Numbered from the stretch's first letter, positions 37,451-49,800 are shown. The stretch: 64,000 nucleotides of DNA from Arbacia lixula (GCA_963669155.1 OZ022597.1:6539630-6603629), one strand, 5' to 3'. Made by a program: numbers and translations. Notes: generated by a model from the sequence alone, not told the origin.

Positions 37451-38204
37451 CACATGCAGCCCATTTAGGGTAACTTTATCTCTAATGTTGCAAGCATCTC
37501 ATTGTTTCTAGATTCTTGCAATTCTTGTCACACCTTTGATTAATTCCTTACCATGTATTTTTCTAAAACTTAATATTTTCTTGGGTGACCTTTCTGAAAA
37601 AAAAATTGAAAATAATATGATACCCTTGTATTGACGTCATGTTTGGTTTTACAACAAATATATATATATATATATATTCGATTCAAACTAGAGTTAGCGC
37701 CTTTGGGAAACAGGTCGTAGTATGGAGATAATATTCATGGGACTGCGCTATAAGGGGGGGGGGGGGGTATTTCAAAATTAATAATCCGTAAATCAATATT
37801 ACCGCGTGAATTACAATAATGTCATACTTTATGAAAAGCAACACTAAATAGGTCAACACTGCCCTACGGATTACGACCCCGTTCCGCTTACCTCAATTAA
37901 ATTGGGCAGTTTTTTGCATTATGTGTGGCTACTTTAATGACTTTAACTTCTCTCTGGTTCCCTCCCTTAAACACGATGCCCATTACTCTAATGGAGTTAC
38001 TCCATGGTCTTAATTATGCATCCTTTTTGGCGCCACGAGTGAAGTTGCTGCTCCCAAGAGTCTAGCGAGGGACGCTTTATTTAAAATAGAGTGATTTGTT
38101 TTCATCTCAACGCTCGATATTTTGTGTGGGTGTTTGTTTTAAGATCGAAATTGTTTGAATTATGCTAGAGTGCCATGTAACGAGAGATGCGTTGATATTA
38201 TCGA

Positions 38205-38510
38205 TTTGTTGATAATGATATCATAACCTACATAATGAATTATTCAGGGATTCATCGAGCGATTTATTTACGATTTGGTTGGTTATGTTACCTGGTTGAT
38301 AGATGATTGAATTAACCTATGTAGTTAATTCATCGACTGATTGACTGAAATTTATCCGTTAGTTGACTGAATCTTTGTACAAAAAGTCAATTAGTTGCCG
38401 AAGTATTCGATCAGTTAGTTACATAATTGATTGATTCATCGATTAATCGATTAGTTGCCTGTTTCGGTCATCAATTGACTGATGTACGCATCGATTATCT
38501 TAACTTGACT
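38205..38510 (+). repeat. Cryptic GATT simple-sequence field, copy B
   Basis: Counterpart of 18866-19170 with many substitutions and small indels, as expected for simple sequence. Confidence 0.65.
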
Positions 38511-39943
38511 TACTTACTATATCTTAAATTGCTCGGTAAACCAGTATTATTTTAACGACACATTTTCAACTTTTTATGATCTCGTTAGTCTTTAGTCAAT
38601 AGTTTCTAAATAAAGCCCAGACCAGACTCCGAGTGTTTCGCTGTTGAAGCCGGAGTCAAATTCTGGAGAACATTGTACACTCCCAAATACAACAGCTACG
38701 TGATTTACATCATGCAGATCAAGCTAGTGAAATATCAATCTTAACGAATTGTAGCAAAAATAGAGTTCCGAACGGCAAAGAGAAGATGACCCACTCTATA
38801 GCTGTTGGAAGTAGTTCATGTTTTAAACCAAGGTAACATAAAGTGTAACATCCTTGGCTATTGAGCGCGTGTACGAGAAGTATTATGTATGCATGTATCT
38901 GTGTTTGGAGGGGGTGGGGCGGGGGGGGGGGGGATCCCTCTACTTTCAATTTTCTTGGGTTATACTCTCAACCTGACCTTTGTCCTAAAAATGGAGTGTC
39001 CTCCAGGGAAGGAATTGCTTACGGTCATGTCATGAATTACTTAAAAACAAAGCCAATACTCCAAACTGACCCACTTTTTACGGCGTAAGGAAATCCAATT
39101 GTCATAGAACTTAGACGCGACAAACACGGGTGTGCTCCATGTTGATAATGAGATGTAATGATGACATGACTTAACGAGTACATTGTATTGTAAATGACTA
39201 CCAAAACGCTATCAATTGCACTTTTGTTTAATGATTTGTCCTTATTCAATATTACGTATTTCTTGATTTATTACGTAGATCCATTTTCGGTTGTTTGTCA
39301 CTGTCTTGTGAATTGGTTTACACCTGTGCTGCTGTGTTCAAGTGATATCAAATATATCTTCCATTGCAAATGTGCGTATTGCATCAATATCTGACAAATC
39401 TTTAATAGAGATTTACAATCTTATGTGACAATAGATCGAGTGGTCTTTTTCGATACTGGCTTTGGATTTTTCCAATCGAACAAAATATATGTCGATATCC
39501 CATTCTGACATTGCCTCGTCTGATAACAAACCACGAGTATATGTTTAGAGCGACGACGCAGTTGCTGTTGCATCTTGGGAGCAGTGTACATAAAGTGAAA
39601 ACCAGAGAGGGCTAGCAAGTTTGAAGTCAACTTCATCAGCTTAACTTTTGTATGTGAACTGGGTGTGTTTACACTATACATGATGGATACGAATCGGAAC
39701 CGAGACGTAATAATGGGAGTGATGATGAGTTTGGCCTCAGGGTCCTCCCTCATTAACCCAATTCGTTGACCCATTCAAGAGACGGAGAAGGGGACATACG
39801 CCTCTCAGGATTGAAAAGGTGAAATATGAAACGAATATGAACAGGTTTAAAGGTAATCATGGTGGTGTCTCCACCGTGCATGTTATGCAGGCCTGGAAAT
39901 TACATTTCTCAAAGTGTAGCATGACATAGAAAACATATACGGT

Positions 39944-40240
39944 TTAACCCTCTCGGTACCATGCGTATGACATGTGTAATAATTCAATGGGCTGTTCCTG
40001 GCTTGGTAGGAGACGGTTAACACCCTCAGTACCATATGTGCTTGAAATGTGTAATAATTCAATGGGCTCTTCCTGGCTTGCTACTGAGAGGGTTAACACT
40101 CTCTGCATGAGATGTGGAATAATTCAATGGACTTTTCTTGGCTCGGTACTGAGAGCGTTAACCTTCAAAGTACCATAATATATGCATGAAATATGTAATA
40201 ACTTAATGGGTTTTTCCTGGCTTGGTACTGAGAGGGTTAA
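39944..40240 (+). repeat. Foldback minisatellite, four units, copy B
   Basis: Counterpart of 20596-20821 with an extra unit (about 40020-40096, containing CTCAGTACCATATGTGCTTG). Unit ends are the inverted ACCCTCTCGGTACC and GGTACTGAGAGGGTTAA. Confidence 0.75.
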
Positions 40241-40297
40241 GAACGTACCTTAGAATGCAAGAAGTGATAAATGGTCTGTTATATTTAATCTGCCACT

Positions 40298-41098
40298 TGG
40301 GCATTTATTCACCATCAAATATACATATACTTTAGATACTGAAGTTGTTCTGGATAAATCATTGCAAACTCGGATTATCCTGAATACTTGGATATTAACT
40401 CTTGATGTGCACATAAAAAGCTCATTAATTTTGCAAAAGGGGTTAGATCAATTTTTCATCAAATTTCATTTCTTTTTGTCTCAATGGATAGATTTGAAGT
40501 AGCTTCATACGATGATACCAAAGACACGTTGAATTTCCCATTAAAAGGTGAACCAAAATTGCAAAGCAAAACCACTTCTTTTTTTTTCAAAAGGGGTTAG
40601 ATCCATTTCAGTTTGTTTGCAAAAGGGGTTAGATCCACATAAAAAAATATTTATGAAATATAAGATATGAAAGGGTAGATTCTTTTTATACCAAATTCTG
40701 TCTTCACATGGTAGGGTAGTATATAATGACAATTTAGTTTTGCATAAGAATATTGCAATATGGGAGAATAAAAAAAGTACATTTACTAGGTAGTGGATCT
40801 AACCCCCTTTTGCAAACAAGCTCTTCATATGTACATTTTGTCACCAGTAATCCACGTGAATCACACAGAGCAACATGTTATCTGGCAGTGGAAGAGTTTA
40901 AGATCAAACTTAAAGATCAAATTCATAAAATAAGCGCCGCAATGTGTACTCCATGTGCGTGCGGTACGGTACGGTGCAGACGACGGTCAACGTTTGTTTG
41001 TCCGACGAGGTTGCGGCCGTGTGCAAAATTGAAGGTCTTGTGCATACATTACGAGAACGGTCTATTGTGTTTTGCTGCAGTTGACTGATTAAAGCCCT
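40298..41098. other. ~800-bp segment present only in copy B
   Basis: Copy A reads straight through TCTGCCACT and CCACCTTTTCTAGC (junction about 20879), whereas B has about 800 extra bases between them. The segment holds a complete MITE (40419-40826) and about 270 bp of unique sequence, including a GTGCGGTACGGTACGGTGCA block. I see no terminal repeats on the whole segment and only 2-base homology at the junction, so I cannot say whether it is an insertion in B or a deletion in A. A 111-residue frame over its right part has no recognisable family. Confidence 0.9.
40419..40826. mobile_element. MITE with GCAAAAGGGGTTAGATCCA ends, second locus
   Basis: The left end TTTTGCAAAAGGGGTTAGAT and the right end GTGGATCTAACCCCCTTTTG are inverted. 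Internal motif copies near 40584-40636 are in the opposite sense to those of the 35.4 kb member. Flanking AAGCTC on the left and GAGCTT in the complement of the right flank extend the inverted repeat. Only in copy B. Confidence 0.85.
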
Positions 41099-41245
41099 CC
41101 ACCTTTTCTAGCTCATCAAAGAAGGAGACAGGAAATACGCGTAGTCTTGAAAATACTGAAAGAGATTTAACAGTTAAGCTTCAAAAAAATCTAGCATCCT
41201 GGAAGACAGGCAACAGACAGTAAAAATGAGAGGAAGTGATGTGAG

Positions 41246-41502
41246 CGTATGTCAAGCCGTTTTAACATTTATTCCTATTTCTTGATAACACGAATTCGAT
41301 TTCTTGATATCAAGAATTAGACTTCTTGATATCAGGAAATGAATTCTTAGATCAAGAATTCGGATTCTTGATATCAAGAATTCGGATTCTTGATGTCAAG
41401 AAATGGTTTTGTGTAGTTAAGCACTGGTAATTCTTGATATCAAGAAATCGAATTCGTGATATCAAGAAATAGGAATAAATGTTAAAACGGCTTGCCATAT
41501 GA
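41246..41502. mobile_element. Foldback MITE of TTCTTGATATCAAGAA palindromes, copy B
   Basis: Counterpart of 21031-21280. The central GATATC palindromes differ in exact number and mutations (for example TTCTTAGATCAAGAA). Confidence 0.85.
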
Positions 41503-41589
41503 GCGAACTTTTGTTAGTTAACATTCACAGATGTAGCGTGAATCCTGGGCTGTTGGGTATTTTCAATCCAAATTACAATATTCAATAAA

Positions 41590-41755
41590 CGGGTCTGGCT
41601 GCAGTAGACTAATCATTCTTAATTCCTTCAGCATCACTGGGAAGGAGGGAGAAAACGAGATAATGATACAGTGACTAGTCTCGCAGGTACTAGACTCTTA
41701 TCGTTCAGTTTGAATTAGACATGTCCAAAAGACTGGAAGCCAGGCTAAGAGAATG
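41590..41755. mobile_element. Dispersed repeat (GACTAGTC family), copy B second member
   Basis: Counterpart of 21375-21535, nearly identical. Confidence 0.6.
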
Positions 41756-42259
41756 AGAATGGAGGGGGGGGGGGGGGGGGGCGAAGGGGTAGGGGAGGGG
41801 TAGGGGAGGGGGCTATGGAGGGTAACTTTTGATTAAGCTGATGATTCTCTCACAATAATGAAAGTCCTTTCGATCTACGCCCCCATCTCTCAGCGGTTCT
41901 CGGCAGGCCAATTCGTAATTGATTTCTCGGCACGAGGATAGGAAGGTTTGGACGTGGTTTCGGCAGAGTTGGCTTACAATAACCTTAATGAATTCAGGGA
42001 GGTGGGGATGGTTGTAACAATCCGGTTTCACGAGACTGAATCAGTACCAGTAACGATGCTTAACGCAATTTACTCGATGTCGTCATATTAGAAGCATCTT
42101 GGCCTTTTTTGTTCGAATGAGCGCCACGAACATTAAAATATGTTCGGTCTAAAAGTTATACAAATTTGCGATTAAAGCACATGGATATACTTACACCCAA
42201 ACCAATAACAGTAACAACAACAATATGAATAGCAATACAAAGGGCAAATAAAAAAAAAT

Positions 42260-42490
42260 GAATACCAGTGCCAATACCAAGGTGACTACTGATACCAATT
42301 TCAAGACCAATAAAAAGGTCAATATCACTATCGATAGCAGCACCAATTTCGATACCAGTTCCAATATCACTACTAATACCAATGCAACTACCGATGCTGT
42401 GTCCAAGAGACCAATACATAAAACAATATCATTACCAAGACCAACTACAAGACCAATACCAATACTAATGCCAATACCAGTACCAAATCA
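42260..42490 (+). repeat. ACCAAT/ACCAGT hexamer field, copy B
   Basis: Counterpart of 22080-22300. It marks the end of clean A/B homology. Confidence 0.75.
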
Positions 42491-42899
42491 ACAATCAACA
42501 TGACCAATGACGGCAATGTCCATGCATTTAAACAGAAGAGTTTTTGATGAAATTGTGACAATGCTACTTCGCCGTGGTGTTGGTCACAAATTCGTGCAAC
42601 CTGTGCGGGGAGTTTTGACAGCTTTCGTCGTTTCAGCCGGAACACATCTCCAGAGAAAGCGGCATTATTGAATGACAATGACCCACCGGTCAATTATGGA
42701 AAGCAAAATGAGCATTCAAGTTTGGGCTGTTTTTCATGTGTGTTTTGTCTGTTAAAAGGACGCGTTGGAGCCATATTGGTGGTTGTAGCCAGTGGGGCGG
42801 GGAGAAGAAGGGCGTTTAAAAGGGTTTAATGCGCCTCTCCAGATCTGAGTAATGGGCACTTGACAACATGTTTACGGCAGACTGGGGAAATGAGAGTGA

Positions 42900-43204
42900 T
42901 AACAACGAGAGACTGAGGGGAGGGAGGGAGGAGGGAGTGGGAAAAGAGGGAGAGAGAGAAAGGGAGAGGACAAAGGGGGAGAGAGGAAGGGAGGGAGACA
43001 GAGGGAGGTAGAGAAAGGGAGGGGAAAGAGAGGGAGAGAGAAAGGGGAGGGGAGGGGGAGAGAAGGGTGGGAACGTGGAGACAGATAGATATATGTGGGA
43101 GGGGGGGATATCGCTAGGAGGAGAGATAATGAGAGAGAAGACGCGGAACATGAGAGAGAAACGGCGAATTGAGTTGAGGAAAGGATATACTGGCCAGAGT
43201 GAGC

Positions 43205-43254
<50 letters not shown>

Positions 43255-43560
43255 GGGAGAGAGACAGAGAGAGACAGAGTGGAGGACAAAAGTAGAGAGG
43301 GGGAGTGGGTAGGGATGTAAAGGGATTGGAAGTCGGTTTAGAAGAAGTAGGAGGCTCAAGGAAAGGTGGAACGTGAAAACAACAAATACAAGAAATAAAA
43401 AAAAACTTACGCATATTTTCGTGTCAATGGTAATAAGAGGATAATGAACAAAGAGTGTAGGATTTGGAGAAGAAAGTGAAGGTGAAGAATGAGAGGAATT
43501 ATGCAAAGAGAGAGAGAGAGATAGAGAGAGAGAGATAGAGAGAGAGAGGGTGAGAAAGAA
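42900..43560 (+). repeat. Purine-rich region with (GA)n cores
   Basis: GGGAGG and GAGA sequence with a near-pure GA core at about 43206-43250 and a GA/GATA core at 43507-43550. It is outside the duplicated block. Ser/Leu/Pro-rich minus-strand frames (up to 180 residues) derive from it. No gene is supported. Confidence 0.85.
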
Positions 43561-43569
43561 ACATGGAAG

Positions 43570-44949
43570 GGGGGGGGGTAAATCAATGGAGAGAGTGGGT
43601 GGAGTAGCGATATGCAGTAGTAAATAAACTCAGGATATGTTATATGAAAGGTTATATTATATTTTATTATATTATGAAAGGTCAAAACAGAGGGAAAGAT
43701 TTGGAATACAGAAGTTTGAATCAATAGGTAGCAACAATGGGAGTGAGTCGGGGGCGGGGGGGGGGGGGCATTGGATAAATAAGACATATATAGCAAAAAA
43801 ATGAAAGGACGATGCAAGTCATGAGATAGAAACAGAATACGTGACGACCGGTTGCATCCTTATATCAGCTTGGCCATCTCTTTCCATTTCACCGAAACCA
43901 AGTTTGACACAAAACACTAACTTCAGTCTTGTCTATACACATGAACCGACAGGAAGGAGCTACGAAACCATAAACTCTGTCCTCGAATTTACCCACTCTT
44001 AAAACCTCGAGACCACGAGACTACATTTAGCCCAAGGAAACCATGGAAACTGTGTCTACGTGTCATATCTTATAGGGCTGAGGTCCCCACTGCTAGACTT
44101 TCGTGCTTGATGGTTTTAAAAAAGATATTTGTCATGAGTTTGCTTCTATGGATTGATCTCTAATGACGGTGCTTTCGTCATACATGTATGTGTTCGTTGG
44201 CCTTTATCAACGCGAACATTCTTTGTTTGATGGTCAGCCTGTTGGTAGCCCCCACATCAAGAGATCCTTTCTAGATGTTTTTGTTTGAGAAGTTACGAAT
44301 ATTAGGAAAAACAGAACGTGATCAGCCTCCGTGTGATGCCCCTAAAAGGAAACGCATTTGTAAAGTGTAGTTAATTACCATGGTCACGTTCGACATGCAA
44401 TTATGGAAAGGACATGGGAAATATTTCTCTCTCCCACGGTACACAATGTATAATGTGGATCAGACGCGCGCACGTGCGTCCATCCAATTTTCTCTCGCAG
44501 AGCTCGAGGGGGCATCCATGCATATCGAATTACGCGCAATCCGTCAACTATAGCGCGCCCCCACGGGACAACTAAACACAGTGATTCGCCCACCAAGATC
44601 CCCTATGGCGTTCCATAGTGGCGAAATGGATACCGTTATTTATTGCGTCTGAGAGCTCAGGCGAAACATTTGCTTATTGCCGAATGTTTTCGTTTTTGCC
44701 ATTTCTTGCAAGTCTCAACAACCTGTCAGAAATAATATTTGTGCTCGTCTTTTATCTCATAAGATTCCTTTTGGATTTCCGAGTATTAACGACGACAACA
44801 CGAGAGCCGAGTGTGAAAAGCATACAGCAATATACGTGTCAATCAATTTTGTTATGTCACTAACTAATCCTATTTCGTAAACACGTTCACTGAATTGAAA
44901 GGTTGATTGATGCATAGTTTTTAACGATTTTTCTTCTACTTCTTTACAG
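43570..44949 (+). other. Gene-less sequence upstream of the GTPase exon (presumed intron)
   Basis: If the exon at 44950 is real, this is intronic. It includes a G run at about 43758-43768 and a small CTATGGCGTTCCATAG hairpin near 44604. I searched by eye for a P-loop (G-x4-GKS/T) exon on + and did not find one. Confidence 0.4.
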
Positions 44950-45006
44950 CTCTTGTCGTGCGATACCTCACACATCGATACATAGGCGATTATGATCCTG
45001 ATTTAG
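44950..45006 (+). CDS. Internal exon of a Ras-superfamily small GTPase (RERG/RASL-like)
   Basis: The 57-base segment sits between a strong acceptor (pyrimidine-rich TTTTTCTTCTACTTCTTTACAG) and a consensus donor (GTGAGT). With the first two bases completing an Ala codon (phase 1), it translates without stops to ALVVRYLTHRYIGDYDPDL, and the final G would begin a Glu or Asp codon, so the exon is symmetric (phase 1-1). In Ras-like proteins this follows directly on the P-loop GxxGKS and runs through helix 1 to switch I, with the effector segment YDPTLE in RERG. RERG has [20 protein letters not shown], so about 13 of 19 residues agree; RASL11 and RASL12 are also close. The family lacks membrane-anchoring prenylation in several members. 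Too short to fix the subfamily. The P-loop exon and the switch II exon were not found here, so long introns or their absence from this window are implied. Confidence 0.82.
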
Positions 45007-46670
45007 GTGAGTAAAATGATAAAGCCCATTTTTTATATCTTATTTTATGTAATCCACGTGCTGTTGTTGCTATCGATATTCTTATATGATTTCATCGATA
45101 TAAAGCAACATTTTGCATATTTCCCCTGTACCTGTCTTGTTGTGTACGTTTCATTCTTTCTCCTTTTGTCTCAATGTTAATTTTAGTGTCCTATGTAAAG
45201 CCCCCCTCTCTTTCTCTCTTCCTTTCCTCTGAACTCTTTTTTTCCTCCTTTCCTTCGCCTCCCCTTTCTTTATCATGATTTTATCCCTCTTCTTCTACTG
45301 CACCTCTTTCACCCCCCTTCCCTGGTTACCCCCCCCCCTCTCTCTCTCTCTCTCTCCCTTTTCTCTCTCTCTCTTTCTCTCCCTCTCTCTCCCGCTCCCC
45401 CCTACCCCTCCCCCTCTTCTCTCATTCCCCTCTGTCACACACCCCCACCCCTCCAATCTCCCTGGCACATGTACCTCCCAAACTGCTACATGTCATCCCC
45501 ACCCTTTGCCATTTACGAAGCTTTTTATCAATGAATCAATGCCCGAATCCCTTTCGTGCATTCCTTGCATGTCTTTCTTCCCCCATCGCAACACACTAAT
45601 CGATGTAATCATCATTCGTGACACATTGCCACCAGTACTTTATAAGCTGATATTTAGAATGCTTTACATTTTAAATTCAAGCCATCACAAGTATACACCC
45701 GCAAACCAACTTTCGAGTCTAGTACTGACAAGACTTGTTATGCACAAGTCACGAATCCTCAAAATGTTCGGCCCGAACATCTTGAAGATTTGTGATTTAA
45801 TCACTAATCACTCCAAATGTGGATCATTTGAGGGCAAATAACTTCCAGTAAGTTTCTAAATCGGATGATACGTGAATTTAAGACCATTGGCGAGGAGATT
45901 GCTCACGATCACCTTTTGATGGCTTTTTTTTTTGTCTTTCCAGTACAGTATCTTCCCTTTAATCTCCCCAAGTCAAATTGTTCGTTTGATATTATTACAT
46001 GTTACTTTGGCCAAGCTCAATAAGATCGATATTACATGTATTATCTATAATGCTTTGCAAACTTAGATAACTCAAGTGAACACCGTAATCATTGTGCACG
46101 CTGATGAATTCGTGTTATCAAAATGCAATCTCCAATACTCTTACAAATCCCTTAAAAAAAAAAACAATCTCGCTTCCTCTCACCCTTATCAGATTCTCGA
46201 AAAGGCACGAATATTCGCTCTTTCTATCCGCATGCTCTCACAAATTATCTCATTATCTTCAACCCGTAAAGTTGTTGTCTCGTGAGTGGTTAATGAGGGT
46301 AACGCGACGAGTGAAGTAGTCTAGTGGCGTAATCAGCGTTTGACCTATTTTATGGAAAGGGCACGGGGCGGGCGGGGGGGGGGGGGGGAGGGGGCGTTAG
46401 GGGTGCGCATTGTGCTGCAATTCCCTCTTTTTGATGATATTAGGAGTTGAACTATCTATCATGTGATGTTATTTAATTGCGAAGGGGCTGGGGAGGGGGG
46501 GGGGGGCGGTCGCCCCTCCCTTCTTCACTCAACCCAGCTCCACGTCACGACTGCCACTAGTGTGGAGCTCGCTTTATCCTTGATGTTGACTGTTGACCAA
46601 ATATTTCCATCACAAGCTCTTTAACCTTAACATGTACAAATCCAACAAGCACAACACTTTTTCAGAACAT
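45007..46670 (+). other. Gene-less sequence downstream of the GTPase exon (presumed intron)
   Basis: Contains a TC-rich tract (about 45330-45410) and G runs at about 46374-46388 and 46496-46506. A 188-residue frame at 45275-45841 starts in the pyrimidine tract and has no recognisable domain. I treat it as intronic noise, though its C-terminal ~100 residues lie outside the simple repeat. Confidence 0.4.
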
Positions 46671-46674
46671 TTTC

Positions 46675-47705
46675 AAAACGTTTTTTTTTTCAGGTCCTGT
46701 ACGTCTTTGTCCTAAATGTACGTTTTTATTTTTAGTTTTTTTAGCGTTTTGTATCGGACGTTTACAGAACGTTTGATATAGGACGTTTACAAAACAATTT
46801 TGCTAGGTCACGTCTTCGTACTCAGATGCTCATGACTATTCATGTATGCATTAGACCTATTGACTTGTGTCATATTTTTGTACATTTTGATAGATAAACG
46901 GCACAAAACTAGATAGAAGGAATATTGAAACATACATTCCAATAAACGTTTAGAAATTTAGATATTAAAACAATAAATGCCACCTACTTGAGTGCAGACA
47001 ACAATAATTACAACAAAATGTTCATCTTTAGTAGTTGTAACCAATACATTTTTTTTTGGTATAATAATACTATATGTATGAATAACAGTGAGCGAGTTAA
47101 AGATACGACTGGAGTAAGGTAGGGAAAGATAGAATTAGGATAGGATAAGTATAGGGTTAGGGTTCAGTGCATGTGAATCGATGTCCATGTATGGTTAATC
47201 ACGTGAGATAATGTTAATGTATAATTAAACTTTTTATTCAAACTGGTTATAAACGAATGTTTTAGACGTGTTTTCAAAGGTTTTTTAAACGTTCTTAAAA
47301 CGTTTGTAGAACATTTGCACGTTTAGAAAATGTTCTATAGACGTTCCAGACATGTTATAAAAGGTTTTCTAGACGTTCTTAACACATTTTTAATGAATAT
47401 CAAGATTTTCAAAATGTTTAAAAACGTTTTAAGAACGTCCCAATCTTTTTTCCAAAGGTTTTCTGCACGTTCTCATAACGTCCTCAATATTTTTAGAACG
47501 TTTTCGAAAGGTTTTTGGACGTCTAGAGTTTTCGAAAGGTTTAAAAAAAATGGTTCTTCTATTTAACGTTTAAAAACATTTTAGAACGTCTTATGAAACG
47601 TTTTTAAAACGTCTAAAACCTACCATATTTTGACGTCCATAAACATTTTCACAAAACGTCGAAGAAACCTACTTGGAACGTTTTTAAAACGTCTTTAAAA
47701 CGGTT
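46675..47705 (+). repeat. Cryptic AACGTTTTNAAAACGTCT repeat field
   Basis: More than twenty occurrences of ACGTTTT, AAAACGT or AGAACGTTT lie in two clusters (about 46675-46800 and 47240-47705), often as the palindrome AACGTTTTTAAAACGT. The spacing is irregular, about 20-40 bp. The middle part (46810-47235) lacks the motif and includes a short TTAGGGTTAGGGTT-like piece. It is probably an old minisatellite with a palindromic unit. A 78-residue frame at 47330-47566 results from it. Confidence 0.75.
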
Positions 47706-47709
47706 ATTT

Positions 47710-48615
47710 GTTAGCTGGGAAAGGGGCTAGACTATTATAATTTATGTTATATTGATGGTCACCTCTCTTTCCAAGTTCTGGACATGCGGCACAAAAATGA
47801 GTCTACTTAACTCAAAACAGTCCATACCTGGGTGTAAATGTGCATCTGGGCGATGTTGCATAATAGGTTTTCAGTTATTGTAAGTTACCATCAATGGTAA
47901 CTACCATTGCAAAATGTCCAATTATGAGAGCCCATTGGCTGTTGCCGTAGTAGTTACAATAATTGAAACCTAAATGCAAAATGACCCAGGTCTGGAAGCT
48001 AGACGAGGCTTACCATTTCGGATCAGCTGGTTGCTCGTGATTTTCAGAATTTACCGCGATTTACGTGGAAAATAGTCGTGAGAATAGATTCTCTGAAAAG
48101 GCATTCGTCCAAGTAGACGTAAAACAAACTTCCGAGTATTCTTTTCTTTTATATCACTCACACGAAACCGGGAGAAAGCTGGAACTAACAAAAGAGTTGA
48201 GATGTAGGAGATAATGAAAAAAGGTGGAGGAGGAGGAAGAATTAAACAAATCAACTGTTACCATGGTTACCACGCAATGTTTCCATGCTTGGCGAAATAC
48301 TGGTCATGCCCCCACACACAGGTGGATACTTCATCTCCTAATCAATATCCCCAATACGAAACCCTGTCCTAAAAATAACCCGTCTATCAAGACGCTAGCA
48401 ATGCTTACGGAGAATATTGCAGCTAGAGCCAATAAACAAGTCACTTTTATTTTTTTTTTTACCCAGAATGCCTAATTGCTTGTCCCCGAAACCGCTGGCG
48501 AAGCAATTCCACCTTTCACATTAATCAAAAGTGTTTGTTTACCGTAAGATGGGGCGAGGTGATATCCATGTGTTTAACTGCGCCTGTGCTAAACGATGAA
48601 ATGCTGGATTGTATG
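47710..48615. other. Gene-less unique sequence
   Basis: No supported gene. A short inverted pair around 47880-47970 (TTGTAAGTTACCATCAATGG against CCATTGCAAAATGTCC / GTAGTTACAATAATTG) hints at another small foldback element. Confidence 0.4.
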
Positions 48616-48619
48616 ACGA

Positions 48620-48712
48620 ACCGGTGTGTATTACTGACCCTAACGTGCCAATACACACAAATCTCATAGAGCAGTACGTGTCATTGTACGCACAGGGTTA
48701 ATAATTAATGTG
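48620..48712 (-). repeat. Dispersed repeat starting TTAACCCTGTGCGTAC, inverted member
   Basis: On the minus strand, TTAACCCTGTGCGTACAATG is followed by ATTTGTGTGTAT. The same order is seen at about 57000-57060 on +. The start resembles the unit ends of the foldback minisatellite near 20.6 kb (TTAACCCTCTCGGTACC), which suggests a broader family of TTAA-ended elements. Confidence 0.5.
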
Positions 48713-49800
48713 CATTAAATATAGTCGAAAGGGCGGTGAGCTACCTGAATGTGAATTTGTGTGAACAGCATCGTAACATTAAGCATCATGTAGTAAGTAT
48801 CCTAAGAATATAATGAATCACTGGTTGTTTTTAAGTAAATTATATTGACCGTGTAATTTCAACTTCAAATTGACTGTATCATTGGGAATTCATACCAATC
48901 ATTTAATGAAAATCTACCTTTCATCGGTCCGATTTTAAATGCAATTTAACACACGCAGATCGTTGTACCACAATTTAATTTGGAACTTGGTAATCTAAGC
49001 GACACAATCAGATTTAGAGATCTACACCATGCATGAGAACAGCGCGATATCATATTAAAAAAATGGGAAGCAACACTGATATCTGCATAATCATGTGAAT
49101 ATGAGTTGAGAGAAATCCCTAGCCTTAAAGAAAAAAAACATTGAAAATGAAATCCTGACTTGACTTGATATGACTTGTGCCTTTCACTCCAACGGTGGGT
49201 TGAGTGGTGGTATCTGCATCACAATGTTCCGCCATTTTTGTCGATTTCTTGCCAGGTGTATTGCTTCTGTGATGAAATGTTATTTGGCCTTTATTATGTT
49301 TATCATTATTATCATTATCTTGTATGTGTATGTGTTTTGGGAGGGGGGGGGGGGTATTACGTCCACTCATACGTTTATATAAGTCATACCTTTTTGGTTA
49401 TTAACTTGCTTGATGAAGTGCATCCTTGCAATTCCTGCAAACGTCATACATCAGCTTTAAGCTATGTTTGTCAGCTATGTGGCAGAGAAAATTGATATGG
49501 CACTTGATTAATTTAAGCCAGCCTGATTTAGAAAATGTTCCGTTTGACAAAAGAGCGACGGTGGTTGTGTGGAAGGCTTGCAATAAATGTAGACATGATC
49601 CGAGGGTAAGAGCGGCTCCAGTAATCGGTTTTTCGAGGAAGTTTAGGTCTTGAAACAGACCGCATCGAATGGATGAAACCTATCTTGCAAAATACCGTGT
49701 AACTCCATGCTATGTGATTTTTACTGAGCAATGGTCCGTAAATATAGAAATGCCATAACCTTGTATATAAATAAATGGTTGAATAGCATATGTATCCTTC
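48713..49800. other. Gene-less unique sequence
   Basis: Contains a G run near 49346-49355. Short overlapping frames at 49170-49650 have no recognisable domain and no supporting splice evidence. Confidence 0.4.

Larger units (their letters stand above)
24253..42590 (+). repeat. Copy B of the ~18 kb direct repeat
   Basis: Homologous to 4941-~22395 and starting at the first base after the N gap. It carries every internal landmark of copy A in the same order: GA tracts, GT tract, MITEs, foldback minisatellite and ACCAAT field. It adds an ~800-bp segment (about 40298-41098) and a fourth minisatellite unit. Similarity to copy A fades at about 42590, where copy A enters the G-free artefact-like sequence and B continues into normal unique DNA. 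Either a haplotype duplicate in the assembly or a real tandem duplication; I favour the former. Confidence 0.95.

Noticed and set aside
45275..45841. 188-residue frame after the GTPase exon
   Set aside because: It starts in a TC tract, has no family resemblance, and does not continue the GTPase sequence expected after switch I.
47150..47170. Telomere-like TTAGGGTTAGGGTT
   Set aside because: Only about two units and no array. It lies inside a motif-rich cryptic repeat.
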